A stretch of DNA of 64,000 bases. Source: an uncultured Dysosmobacter sp. (GTDB lineage: Bacteria; Bacillota; Clostridia; Oscillospirales; Oscillospiraceae). A program made the position numbers and the translations under genes. Shown here in pieces: positions 44,260 to 51,453 of the stretch (within the stretch, counting starts at the first letter, position 1; each line of letters starts with the position of its first letter). Under the pieces are notes generated by a model. The model ran no database searches. It saw only the letters and a program-made list of their open reading frames with translations, and was not told where the DNA came from. The stretch spans positions 1 through 64,000 of the forward strand of contig NZ_CANRKH010000014.1 of the NCBI RefSeq assembly GCF_947631165.1. The letters run 5' to 3'.

Positions 44260-44754
44260 TTGGAAAAATTAAAGATATACAGGATACGAGAGGGATACAT
44301 AGAGTACCTGCATAACATTGATGAACGCGTACAGTACAACAAGGGCGAACATCGGCCCTATCTGGGCGTTGTCCTGGAAGTTGGGCAGCACAAGTATTTC
44401 GTTCCGATGGAATCTCCAAAGCCGAACCATAAAAACATCAAAAACAATGTCCATATTATGCGGATCGACGGCGGGAAGTACGGCCTGCTGGGATTCAACA
44501 ATATGGTTCCCGCCAAGGATTTCTTCCTGGTTCCCTTTGATATCGCCAAAGATCCGGATGAGCGTTACAGAAATCTGCTGTGGAATCAACTGAAATTCTG
44601 CAATGCCCACAGGAAGGAGATACGGGAACACGCCAGAAAGACCTATGAGGGCGTTACAGTGAAGAAGACTCCATTTTTGGTGAAGAATTGCTGCGATTTT
44701 AAGCTACTGGAGCAAGAATACGTAAAATATTATTTCAAAACAACAAAATCATGA
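44260..44754 (+). CDS. toxN: ToxN/AbiQ-family type III toxin (endoribonuclease)
   Basis: 164 residues from TTG 44260, set by GGGAGGG six nt upstream. Family features: N-terminal YIRIREGYIEYL-like strand (KLKIYRIREGYIEYLHNID), YLGVVLEVGQHKYFVPMESPKPNH with the conserved S-P-K loop, NNMVPAKDFFLV, YRNLLWNQLKFCNAHRKEI and the C-terminal CCDFKLLEQEYVKYY. Length matches ToxN (about 170). It cuts RNA unless bound by the repeat RNA, giving plasmid stability or phage abortive infection. The 5' part overlaps no other gene; a terminator follows. Confidence 0.85.
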   Translation: MEKLKIYRIREGYIEYLHNIDERVQYNKGEHRPYLGVVLEVGQHKYFVPMESPKPNHKNIKNNVHIMRIDGGKYGLLGFNNMVPAKDFFLVPFDIAKDPDERYRNLLWNQLKFCNAHRKEIREHARKTYEGVTVKKTPFLVKNCCDFKLLEQEYVKYYFKTTKS

Positions 44755-44760
44755 CCGTGA

Positions 44761-44790
44761 GCCGCTGGGGAGACCCGGCGGCTTTTATTT
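44761..44790 (+). terminator. Terminator after toxN
   Basis: Stem GCCGCTGGG / CCCGGCGGC (one T-G pair) with loop GAGA, then TTTTATTTT. Confidence 0.85.
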
Positions 44791-44795
44791 TGCCC

Positions 44796-45170
44796 TTACT
44801 GCTCGTAAACGCGCAGGAGAGCGCGGAGGGGGGAAAGGAACTCCGTGCAGATCTTCCGGGCGATGCCGACGGCGGTGGCCTCGTCATAGACGTGGGAGGT
44901 CAGATTCCGGGCGGTCAGGATGTCGTTCCACTGCTGGGCGTCATCCAGGACGCCGGCGGAAAAGGCCTCCTTCAAGATCCCTCTGGGGGACGCAATGGAG
45001 AGGACCATGCCCTGATCCTCCAGATATTCCTTGATGGACTTCCAGGCAAGCTCCACGGTGAATTCAAAGCGCTGGATCAGGCCGTCCCGATACAGGGCGT
45101 CCTCCGGCGTTTTTTGATAGCGCTCCACGGCCTCTTCCAACTGGGCCAGGGCGTGTTTATAGTTTTCCAT
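44796..45170 (-). CDS. HI0074-family nucleotidyltransferase partner (HEPN-like)
   Basis: 124 residues, all helical (MENYKHALAQLEEAVERYQK…LIQRFEFTVELAWKSIKEYLEDQG…). It matches the HI0074 / NTase_sub_bind family. RNLTSH near the middle fits the R-x4-H motif of HEPN RNases. The start region overlaps the end of the MNT gene upstream. Such MNT-HEPN pairs act as toxin-antitoxin modules (type VII) in several bacteria. Role here inferred. An alternative start is 12 bp upstream. Confidence 0.85.
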   Translation of the reverse strand: MENYKHALAQLEEAVERYQKTPEDALYRDGLIQRFEFTVELAWKSIKEYLEDQGMVLSIASPRGILKEAFSAGVLDDAQQWNDILTARNLTSHVYDEATAVGIARKICTEFLSPLRALLRVYEQ

Positions 45171-45477
45171 CTTCTGAAGCATACAGGGTCACACCATCCT
45201 TTTCGATATTGCGCAGAAAAACAGGGTCCATATTGGGTGTGATATGGACGATATCCAGTTTCAGCAGAGTGGGAAGCTCCTCCGTCTCCAGCCAGAAGGC
45301 GCTCCGTTCCTTTTCGGGCATACCGTACACCGCCAGGTCAATGTCGCTGCGGGCGGTGTTGTCGCCCCGGGCGCGGGAGCCGAACAGCACCAGGCGGCGG
45401 GCGCCGTGGGCCGCGGCGGAGGCCCGGAGCTGGGCAAGCAGGGGAGAGGGGATAGACAGGGGGGATCGACAATCCAT
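45157..45477 (-). CDS. Minimal nucleotidyltransferase (MNT) antitoxin-like
   Basis: 106 residues. The NTase motif GSRARGDNTARSDIDLAVYG contains the GS and DxD catalytic residues, and LDIVHI gives a third acidic strand. In type VII systems MntA adds AMP to its HEPN toxin partner and silences it. It overlaps the HI0074-like gene, so the pair is co-translated. It lies between toxN and a nuclease gene in the prophage defence cluster. Confidence 0.87.
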   Translation of the reverse strand: MDCRSPLSIPSPLLAQLRASAAAHGARRLVLFGSRARGDNTARSDIDLAVYGMPEKERSAFWLETEELPTLLKLDIVHITPNMDPVFLRNIEKDGVTLYASEDGKL

Positions 45478-45502
45478 AAAATCACCAAATCTTTTGGCAC
45501 CG

Positions 45503-47185
45503 TCAATTTGGCGGTGCTTTTATTTTTTGAAGTTTGCCGTGCCAGCGATAGGCCCGGCGGAAACCTGCGGCTTCTGCTTCTTCTATCGTATAGGCGTAAA
45601 ACTCGCCGGGAGAGTCGATTTTAACATTATCATACTGTTGATCCATGGGAAGGTGATATATTTTTTGAATCTCACCAGAAGGTCCCTTTCCGATATTGCA
45701 CTTGATTCTGGGATAATCTTGGAAGGAAACAAGAGGGAAAAGACGGAGGCCCAGCAATTCGGCACAATGGACCGCCACAGAAGAGAAATCTACTGTTGTA
45801 ACAAAAACACCAATTACCTGACGTTCGGGATGCTCATGCTGGTATTCATACGTACTGCCTGCCAGCTGAAAAACATGATTTTCATGGATCGTTTTTTCTT
45901 TTGCCCAGCGCTTGCACTGAATAAGGACCGTTTGATTTTCTTTTTCGAGGATAAGATCGCGCCCCATGTCCTTTAGTTTTTCTGTGGCACCGGAATAATG
46001 AACAGAATAGCCCTTTGCTTCACAGAGATATCCAATATAACGTTCGTATTCAATTCCGACTTCCCAGGAGGACTTTTTGCGCTCAATATATCGATCAAGG
46101 GCGAGCTGATACTTATCACAAGTAGAAAGGTTTGCGTATTCTTCCGGGGAGAGATATTTTTTCAATAGCGCCTGATCTTCCGTGGGAGCAGCTTGGCTTG
46201 CTGTTGCATATTCAAACGCTTCTATAGGGGGGACTTCCTTAAAGGTCAGGAGCCAGGGAAAAAGCGATTCATAAAAATGAAGCTGATATTCAGTTTGTTT
46301 GGCTTCCGCTTTCCATTTTGAACGCTCACGTTTAAGACTCCGCTCTATCCTATCAGCAGTTTGATGCGCAGCATGAGATTTATTTCGAAGAAGCTGAATG
46401 ATTTCCTCATCGTATTTCTCATAAAGATCAGAAAACATTTTTGCGAGCCAGGGATAAGTTTGTTTTGTTTCTTTTAAAAGGTTGTTGAAATTTTTCTTTT
46501 CTTGTGAAAGTATTTCGGCTTCTTTGGAAATTCTGGCTGATTCAGATAAAAGAGTATCTCGTTTATTCAGAAGTTCCGCGATATCCTTTTCAATAGCATC
46601 CTTTGCAGTGCCATTCAGAAGCAGTCCACATTCAACGGCGAGCCGGAGCATATGCTTGCAGGGAGATTTTCGAAATTGGAAATCGGGGCAGTTGCAGGAA
46701 TGGAGCGTTGTATGGTATATATTTCCGCTTTCAGAGATAATATCGGCAGTGATATCGAATGGAGAAACGATTCGCATAGAAGTGTTCAGGACAGAGCGGA
46801 GACGGCTATAATAGGCACTGCTTTGCACTTCACTGTCGCTGAAACTCAGCGCTGCAAAAGCAGGGGTGGTTTGCAGATAATCGCGACTGGCAACTTTACG
46901 CGCCATATCTATGGTGCGGTTGCGCACCAGATCATTTATATGCTGCCGCTGGTGTTCAAAAATGATCCTTTCTTTGGATAGGGCTTCTCTTTGACGCTGC
47001 AATTCTTCTTTTTGGCCGACAAGCGTTTTTTCCCACTGCGTGAGAGCGCGTGCTTCGGCTTCGCGTTTTGGCCTACCAGACAGGGTATCTTTTATCCGAT
47101 AAAGAAGCGGCGAAAGGAAGAAAAGGAGGATCAAAACGAGATACCAATAAGTTATTACAAATCGCAGAAGCTCTTTTCCAAACAC
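45503..47185 (-). CDS. Membrane-anchored protein with SWIM zinc finger and Mrr-like nuclease domain
   Basis: 560 residues from GTG. One N-terminal transmembrane helix (about 10-30), a coiled coil (45-90), a SWIM finger CNCPDFQFRKSPCKHM near residues 165-180, a second long coiled coil (210-310), and a C-terminal restriction-endonuclease-like domain: WEVGIEYERYIGYLCEAKGY, GRDLILEKENQTVLIQCKRW (PD-D/E-QxK core) and FVTTVDFS. Probably a DNA-targeting defence nuclease held at the membrane. Codon use is more AT-rich than the host genes. The exact target is unknown. Confidence 0.82.
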   Translation of the reverse strand: MFGKELLRFVITYWYLVLILLFFLSPLLYRIKDTLSGRPKREAEARALTQWEKTLVGQKEELQRQREALSKERIIFEHQRQHINDLVRNRTIDMARKVASRDYLQTTPAFAALSFSDSEVQSSAYYSRLRSVLNTSMRIVSPFDITADIISESGNIYHTTLHSCNCPDFQFRKSPCKHMLRLAVECGLLLNGTAKDAIEKDIAELLNKRDTLLSESARISKEAEILSQEKKNFNNLLKETKQTYPWLAKMFSDLYEKYDEEIIQLLRNKSHAAHQTADRIERSLKRERSKWKAEAKQTEYQLHFYESLFPWLLTFKEVPPIEAFEYATASQAAPTEDQALLKKYLSPEEYANLSTCDKYQLALDRYIERKKSSWEVGIEYERYIGYLCEAKGYSVHYSGATEKLKDMGRDLILEKENQTVLIQCKRWAKEKTIHENHVFQLAGSTYEYQHEHPERQVIGVFVTTVDFSSVAVHCAELLGLRLFPLVSFQDYPRIKCNIGKGPSGEIQKIYHLPMDQQYDNVKIDSPGEFYAYTIEEAEAAGFRRAYRWHGKLQKIKAPPN

Positions 47186-47282
47186 GATATCACCAAACCT
47201 TTGTAGTGGCAGTTGGCCGCCGCTAGCGGAGAGCTGGCTTTCTATTTTTTGTCTTGGCGGAAGTCTACGTAAATGATCCGGC

Positions 47283-47909
47283 CTATTCGCCGGATGCGGA
47301 GAACTTGGGGTGTTCGGCTTGGGGGGATTTCTTGGGTAAGATTAAATTCTCGTCCCGAAGTGCATATTCGGCTTGTTTTAGAATTTGTTTCCTTCCATCA
47401 GCATTGACATGCATAAAAATATTAGCAAGCTTATTTATGCCGTACTTAATAGAAGCATCATTAGAGGTTTCGACAACCTCGATCCCAAGAAGTGTATCGA
47501 CAGAAGTCTGTAGAGAAATGGCTATGCGGCAAAGTAACGGAATAGATGGGCATACAGAAGATTGTTCAATTTGATTATAGAGTTTTAAAGAAATTCCAAG
47601 CATTTCAGCTACATCGGCGCAGGAATAACCTCCTTGCTCACGCAAGGATTTTAAATTATTCCCGTCCCAATTCCATGTGTAATCAAATTCCTGATTACCT
47701 TGTCCACATAGAAGATCGTCAATAGTAGTTCCGAAAAATTGTGCGAGACGAATCACTGTATCAAAAGATGGTTCCCGCTTACCGGCTTCCCATCCGCCAA
47801 CGGTAGATTGTACGGTGCCGAAGTCATCGGCAAAAGCCTGTTGAGATTTATATCCATTTTCTTCTCTTAATTCTCTGATTCTAAAACGAAAGCGATTTGC
47901 TTTATCCAA
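47283..47909 (-). CDS. Phage repressor-like protein with two HTH domains
   Basis: 208 residues. The first XRE HTH is IRELREENGYKSQQAFADDFGTVQSTVGGWEAGKREP. A second, weaker HTH (SLREQGGYSCADVAEMLGISLKLYNQIEQ) lies near residue 90. No LexA-type peptidase motif is seen. It is divergent from a Cro-like gene, the classic lysogeny switch. TTG 47909 is preferred since AAGGGG lies 8 nt upstream; GTG 47918 overlaps that site. Confidence 0.82.
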   Translation of the reverse strand: MDKANRFRFRIRELREENGYKSQQAFADDFGTVQSTVGGWEAGKREPSFDTVIRLAQFFGTTIDDLLCGQGNQEFDYTWNWDGNNLKSLREQGGYSCADVAEMLGISLKLYNQIEQSSVCPSIPLLCRIAISLQTSVDTLLGIEVVETSNDASIKYGINKLANIFMHVNADGRKQILKQAEYALRDENLILPKKSPQAEHPKFSASGE

Positions 47910-47910
47910 T

Positions 47911-47969
47911 TTAATCACCCCTTGCGCTTATTTAACCTCGTTCTGTGGTTAAACGCAAGGGGTGATTAA
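47911..47969. promoter_or_regulatory. 16-bp perfect inverted repeat at the repressor start
   Basis: TTAATCACCCCTTGCG (47911-47926) is repeated inverted at 47954-47969 with a 27-bp spacer. The left arm includes the repressor's ribosome site. Likely an operator pair or an mRNA structure controlling the repressor. Confidence 0.6.
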
Positions 47970-47984
47970 ATTTTTTTAAAAATA

Positions 47985-48044
47985 AACGCTAAAAGAGTTG
48001 ACAAACGCAGATAGAGTTGATAATATAAGCGCAGATAGAGTTAA
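47985..48044 (+). promoter_or_regulatory. Early promoter with three operator-like direct repeats
   Basis: Promoter TTGACA (47998-48003), 17-nt spacer, TAATAT (48021-48026). Three copies of a 17-bp site, AACGCAGATAGAGTTGA-like, start at 47985, 48004 and 48028; they cover the -35, the spacer and the start point. Repressor binding here would block the rightward early genes. Confidence 0.7.
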
Positions 48045-48085
48045 TTGGAACAATCAGGAAAAATTATATGAAAGGAGCGATGACC

Positions 48086-48283
48086 ATGCTGAATTGGCTG
48101 GTTGAAATTAGAGGAAAGCGGTCACAGTACGAGGTTGCAAAAGAAATCGGCATTGCGCAGAGCACCTACGCTTCTATTGAGGTAGGGAGCAGGAATCCAT
48201 CAGTCCAGATGGCAAAGCGTATCGCTACGGAGCTGGGCTTTGAGTGGACGCGGTTCTTTGAAGAGAACAGCGAGAGCGCGTGA
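48086..48283 (+). CDS. Cro-like XRE regulator
   Basis: 65 residues, a single HTH (VEIRGKRSQYEVAKEIGIAQSTYASIEVGSRNPS). ATG 48086 lies 8 nt after AAAGGAG; two upstream in-frame ATGs (48068, 48080) flank that site. It is the first gene of the rightward phage operon. The last 15 codons (GFEWTRFFEENSESA) are repeated almost exactly at the end of the next gene. Confidence 0.82.
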   Translation: MLNWLVEIRGKRSQYEVAKEIGIAQSTYASIEVGSRNPSVQMAKRIATELGFEWTRFFEENSESA

Positions 48284-48293
48284 GGATGAGACT

Positions 48294-48695
48294 ATGAAAG
48301 ACGAAAGCAAGCTGAAAATGGAGTGCGCAATCGACGCGCTGTATTTGATTGGTAACGAACTTCGGCACTGTGACAGCGACTGCATGGAGGAGGCCGGAAA
48401 CGCCCTTTACCTGCTTCAGGAGATCATGCGGGAATGCCTCGCCGCTGAACAGGGCGAGGCCGGGAAGCATACGGCAGTCTCCATGGACACCGGGCCGAGC
48501 TGGCTGGAAAAAATCAGGTTAGAGCGCGGCATCAGTCAAAAAGCGGTGGCGGACGCCGCAGGGATCTCACAGCCGACCTATTGCAACATCGAAAAAGGCA
48601 AACGGGGCGTATCGGTTGAGACGGCCAAGCGGATCGCGGCGGAGCTGGGCTTTGAATGGACACGGTTCTTTGATGAAAACAGCGAGAGCGCATGA
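48294..48695 (+). CDS. XRE-family phage regulator with N-terminal helical extension
   Basis: 133 residues. The first 65 are helical and acidic (MKDESKLKMECAIDALYLIG…). The second half is an HTH (EKIRLERGISQKAVADAAGISQPTYCNIEKGKRGVS) closely related to the preceding gene, including the tail GFEWTRFFDENSESA. Gene duplication is likely. The start has only a weak GAGG site. Confidence 0.75.
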   Translation: MKDESKLKMECAIDALYLIGNELRHCDSDCMEEAGNALYLLQEIMRECLAAEQGEAGKHTAVSMDTGPSWLEKIRLERGISQKAVADAAGISQPTYCNIEKGKRGVSVETAKRIAAELGFEWTRFFDENSESA

Positions 48696-48709
48696 GGAGG
48701 AAAATAAAA

Positions 48710-49111
48710 ATGACAATCGGAGCATGGATCGTAGCAGGAATCATTGGATTTACGGGGCTGATTATTGCGGGTGTTTTGGCTTGGAGCGGTATCCGAGGAA
48801 GTGAGAAGAGTTTCGTTGTGTGTGGTATTGCCGCTGCGCTTATTACAGCATTGGTGTGTGCTGCATTTGTCTGGTGGCGAAGTAACTCAGAAAGCGGAAA
48901 GCGCGCATTAAAGGATCAGCAGAGTAATTTAAACGGAGGAATCGAAAGAACCGTTCGAGTGTTTGATATCAACGGCAATTTGATCGAACAGTATTGCGGG
49001 AAATTTGATATTGAAACTGATCGTGCCAGTTACATTTTGTTTGATGATGAGCAGGGAGACCGGCACATGATCTACTACACAACTGGAACTATCATTGTTG
49101 ATGAAAATTAA
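48710..49111 (+). CDS. Small phage membrane protein, unknown
   Basis: 133 residues from ATG 48710 (GAGGAGG 9 nt upstream). Two transmembrane helices at about 5-27 and 37-56, then a soluble C-terminal domain (RTVRVFDINGNLIEQYCGKFDIETDRASYILFDD…) that looks like a small beta domain. I do not recognise its function. It may be a superinfection-exclusion type protein, which is only a guess from topology and position. Confidence 0.65.
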   Translation: MTIGAWIVAGIIGFTGLIIAGVLAWSGIRGSEKSFVVCGIAAALITALVCAAFVWWRSNSESGKRALKDQQSNLNGGIERTVRVFDINGNLIEQYCGKFDIETDRASYILFDDEQGDRHMIYYTTGTIIVDEN

Positions 49112-49140
49112 CCTGATACAAATGTGAGGAGGATCTTTAC

Positions 49141-49362
49141 ATGAGTGCAGTTTTATTAAGACCGTTGATCGAAAATCATCCAAAAGCAATGCCCCTCGCC
49201 AAGACGCTGGTTGCAGCAGCGGCAGAGCAAGGGGCAAACGCGGGAGAGCTTGAACTGGCCTGCCGGCTTGCGATAGAGGCATACCGGAAGGCAAGAGACA
49301 ACTCAGGAATGGAGCTTTCGCATTTTGAGAGCGAGGCCAAAGCCGCCCTCGACAGCATCTAA
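49141..49362 (+). CDS. Small phage protein, unknown
   Basis: 73 residues, helical (MSAVLLRPLIENHPKAMPLA…), with GAGGAGG upstream. No family recognised. It is followed by a third copy of the gene-end repeat found after the two HTH genes. Confidence 0.6.
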   Translation: MSAVLLRPLIENHPKAMPLAKTLVAAAAEQGANAGELELACRLAIEAYRKARDNSGMELSHFESEAKAALDSI

Positions 49363-49393
49363 GAAAACAGCGAGAGCGCGTGAGGAGGACGGA

Positions 49394-49792
49394 ATGAACG
49401 TGGAAGGAATGATATTGTGCCTGCTCTGCGGGCTCTTGGCGGGGCTTCTGATGGGCTGGGGGTGGACGGAAAAGCGCAGAAGAAAGCGCCTTCCGGCGTG
49501 CGAGGTGCGGAAAGCGCCCAAGGTGCTCTATGTACCGGAAAAGGAAGTCAGGGGAGACGGTCCAGCGGTGCCGCCGGAACAGAAAGAGCCTGTGAGCAAT
49601 AAAAAGCCCACCGGTGAGGGCGGGCGGAGCGCATATCGGGTCACTGTGACCCGCAGCCACGGGGTGGTTGAGGTGCGGAAGGCAAAAATCAGGCGGGGCA
49701 AGACGGTGCTGGCAAGAAGGCTGAACACCAATTTTCCCGACAGCGGGAAACGGGAAATCATGCTCGGGCTGACCCGAGCAGAACGGAAATAG
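49394..49792 (+). CDS. Small membrane-associated phage protein, unknown
   Basis: 132 residues from ATG 49394 after GAGGAGG. An N-terminal transmembrane helix (about 5-24) is followed by a basic soluble part (VTVTRSHGVVEVRKAKIRRG…LNTNFPDSGKREIMLGLTRA). The 3' 195 bp are duplicated, with a frameshift, 450 bp downstream. Unknown function. Confidence 0.6.
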   Translation: MNVEGMILCLLCGLLAGLLMGWGWTEKRRRKRLPACEVRKAPKVLYVPEKEVRGDGPAVPPEQKEPVSNKKPTGEGGRSAYRVTVTRSHGVVEVRKAKIRRGKTVLARRLNTNFPDSGKREIMLGLTRAERK

Positions 49793-49836
49793 GACAATCC
49801 GACAGCCGCATAGGCTGACTGGGGGAGGTGGATGCG

Positions 49837-50049
49837 TTGTATCAGGAAAAAGGGAATATCGTGGCGGAGTACAACTTCAACGGCGTCCGGGTCCTGGTCT
49901 CCGACTCCGCCTATGCCGGGAAATCAAAAGAGGAGCTGGATGAGGTCCGCAGGGAAGCACGGCGGATCGCCTGGGATATCGCCGTGCGCTATGAGATGCG
50001 CAAGCGGGCGGCGGAGGCGGGTACACCAGATCAGGAGGACAGGATATGA
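49837..50049 (+). CDS. Small phage protein, unknown
   Basis: 70 residues. TTG 49837 is preferred because GGAGG lies 8 nt upstream; GTG 49828 abuts that site. The same GGTGGATGC-TTG start pattern is seen at 50302. The product is helical and charged (YAGKSKEELDEVRREARRIAWDI). The stop overlaps the next ATG (ATGA). Confidence 0.55.
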   Translation: MYQEKGNIVAEYNFNGVRVLVSDSAYAGKSKEELDEVRREARRIAWDIAVRYEMRKRAAEAGTPDQEDRI

Positions 50050-50248
50050 CCAACAGAAAAAAGCCCGCCGGTAAGGGCGGGCAGAGCGTATACCGGACCA
50101 TTACGATTTACAGTCACGGAATAGTCGAGGTGAAGAAACGAAAACCAAACGGGGCAAGACGGTGCTGACAAGAAGGCTGAACACCAATTTTCCCGACAGC
50201 GGGAAACGGGAAATCATGCTCGGGCTGACCCGAGCAGAACGGAAATAG
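50046..50248 (+). pseudogene. Frameshifted duplicate of the 3' part of the 49394 gene
   Basis: From 50046 the DNA repeats 49599-49800 with substitutions (KKPAGKGGQSVYRTITIYSHGIVEVKK…). A one-base deletion near 50145 shifts the frame and ends the reading after 40 residues at 50168. Past the slip the DNA again matches almost exactly up to the TAG at 50246-50248. It could still express a 40-residue peptide. Confidence 0.7.
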
Positions 50249-50301
50249 GACAATCCGCAGGGCGCATATCTTGACGATAGGCTGATTGGGGGGTGGATGC
50301 T

Positions 50302-50496
50302 TTGGAAGAAAAGACAATTGTACAGATCGGCGGAAAGTCCTATCTCCGAAGCGAATACACTGTGGACTTCGGGGAGAAGAACGGCAGCTGCCGGGTGGAG
50401 GTGCTGGATCCCTGCATCACGCCGGAATCTCAGGAGAAGCGGCGGCAGGCCATTTTGAAGAAGTGCCAGGAGCTGATCCGCAGCGGACAGATGTGA
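50302..50496 (+). CDS. Small phage protein, unknown
   Basis: 64 residues from TTG 50302 (or 67 from GTG 50293). LEEKTIVQIGGKSYLRSEY and VEVLDPCITPESQEKRRQAI are seen. No family recognised. It is preceded by the same GGTGGATGC pattern as the gene at 49837. Confidence 0.55.
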   Translation: MEEKTIVQIGGKSYLRSEYTVDFGEKNGSCRVEVLDPCITPESQEKRRQAILKKCQELIRSGQM

Positions 50497-50521
50497 CGCA
50501 GGGGGTTTGCCCCCCAGGAAA

Positions 50522-50637
50522 AAGGGGCTCCCCGCGCGGCCTGCCGCGTGGGGAAAGGACGAATGACGGAACGTTGTGAGCTTTCGGCATGGCCGGAAGC
50601 GAATAGAGTGAAGTTTATGAGGACGTGAGGACAAGCT
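50522..50637 (+). repeat. Structured leader element, copy A
   Basis: Hairpin 1 is CCCC-GCGCGG…CCGCGT-GGGG (about 50530-50553). Then AAAGGACGAATGACGG gives a Shine-Dalgarno and ATG that opens a 22-codon frame (MTERCELSAWPEANRVKFMR…). Hairpin 2 is CTTTCGGC / GCCGGAAG (50581-50599). The tail GTGAGGACAAGCT leads to the ATG of the next gene at 50638. Confidence 0.65.
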
Positions 50638-50883
50638 ATGACGAAAACAAGCAAGAAAGCATTGAACGAGCTGTTCCGGCGGCTGCTGGAAGAGGCAAAA
50701 GAGGATATCCGGCATTTTGCGGAAAAAGACAGCGGCGCGGCCCTGATCTGTTACGGAAAGGTCTGCGGCTATGTGCGCGTGATGGAAAAGCTGGAGCTGA
50801 TCGACTGGGAGCAGAGCCGCTTTATCCAGGACGAGGCTTTCGCGCTGGTCCAGGGGAGGGAGCCGGAATATGAGGGGTGCTGA
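50638..50883 (+). CDS. Small phage protein, unknown
   Basis: 81 residues, helical (MTKTSKKALNELFRRLLEEA…), acidic C-terminus. It starts immediately after leader element copy A, whose GAGGAC serves as ribosome site. It overlaps the next gene by 14 bp. No family recognised. Confidence 0.6.
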   Translation: MTKTSKKALNELFRRLLEEAKEDIRHFAEKDSGAALICYGKVCGYVRVMEKLELIDWEQSRFIQDEAFALVQGREPEYEGC

Positions 50884-51073
50884 GAGGGGGTATGCCCCGA
50901 CGAGATACAGAGGCAGGAAGCCAAGAGGCGGGCCGTCGCCGGACGCCGTGATGCTGCTGATGATCCTGGCGCTGATAACGGTGATGTCCATGACCATGCG
51001 GCTCAGCGGACGGCTGACGGGCATGACCGCCCGGGAACAGCTCTATCACGCGATCTGCGTGGAAGAGGCATGA
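50870..51073 (+). CDS. Small phage membrane protein, unknown
   Basis: 67 residues. A basic N-terminus (RGYAPTRYRGRKPRGG) is followed by one transmembrane helix at about 28-46 (VMLLMILALITVMSMT). The ATG lies in the previous gene's end, after GGAGGGAG. Unknown function. Confidence 0.55.
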   Translation: MRGAERGYAPTRYRGRKPRGGPSPDAVMLLMILALITVMSMTMRLSGRLTGMTAREQLYHAICVEEA

Positions 51074-51089
51074 AGAGAGGAGGCAGACA

Positions 51090-51410
51090 ATGGCGGACAA
51101 GGGGAAACGGGCCATGTTGTGGGAAGTGGGCTGCGAGGGCCACACAGACGCATGGGTGACTGCCGGCAACTGGGAGCTGGCCACCGTGGCGGCGGCGGAG
51201 TTCTGGGGCGTTCCCTGGCGGGAGGTGGCGGCCAAATGCGAGCTGAAGCAGAAGATCACCGGCGCGCCCCGCAATATCTGCTGCCGGTGCGGCCGGACCT
51301 ATTATGGCGGTCCGCCCATGTGCGGCGCCTGCAAGCTGACGGCGCAGACGGAGGAGGCGCTGCTGCGGCGGAGGCTGAAGCGGGCGTATCAGACCGGGAA
51401 GGTCATGTGA
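51090..51410 (+). CDS. Small phage protein with zinc-ribbon cysteines
   Basis: 106 residues. ICCRCGRTYYGGPPMCGACKL near residues 63-85 has two C-x2-C pairs and probably binds zinc. The first part (VGCEGHTDAWVTAGNWELATVAAAEFWGVPWREVAAKCEL) is a small domain seen in phage regulators. GAGGAGG is upstream. Function unknown. Confidence 0.6.
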   Translation: MADKGKRAMLWEVGCEGHTDAWVTAGNWELATVAAAEFWGVPWREVAAKCELKQKITGAPRNICCRCGRTYYGGPPMCGACKLTAQTEEALLRRRLKRAYQTGKVM

Positions 51411-51453
51411 AAACGCCCTGGCGGGGGGCGAAAGCAAAAGAGAGGTATAACGT

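Noticed and set aside
45490-45525. Hairpin GCACCG / CGGTGC as a terminator
   Set aside because: Its T run is on the plus strand where no gene precedes it; it falls in the 3' end of a minus-strand gene.
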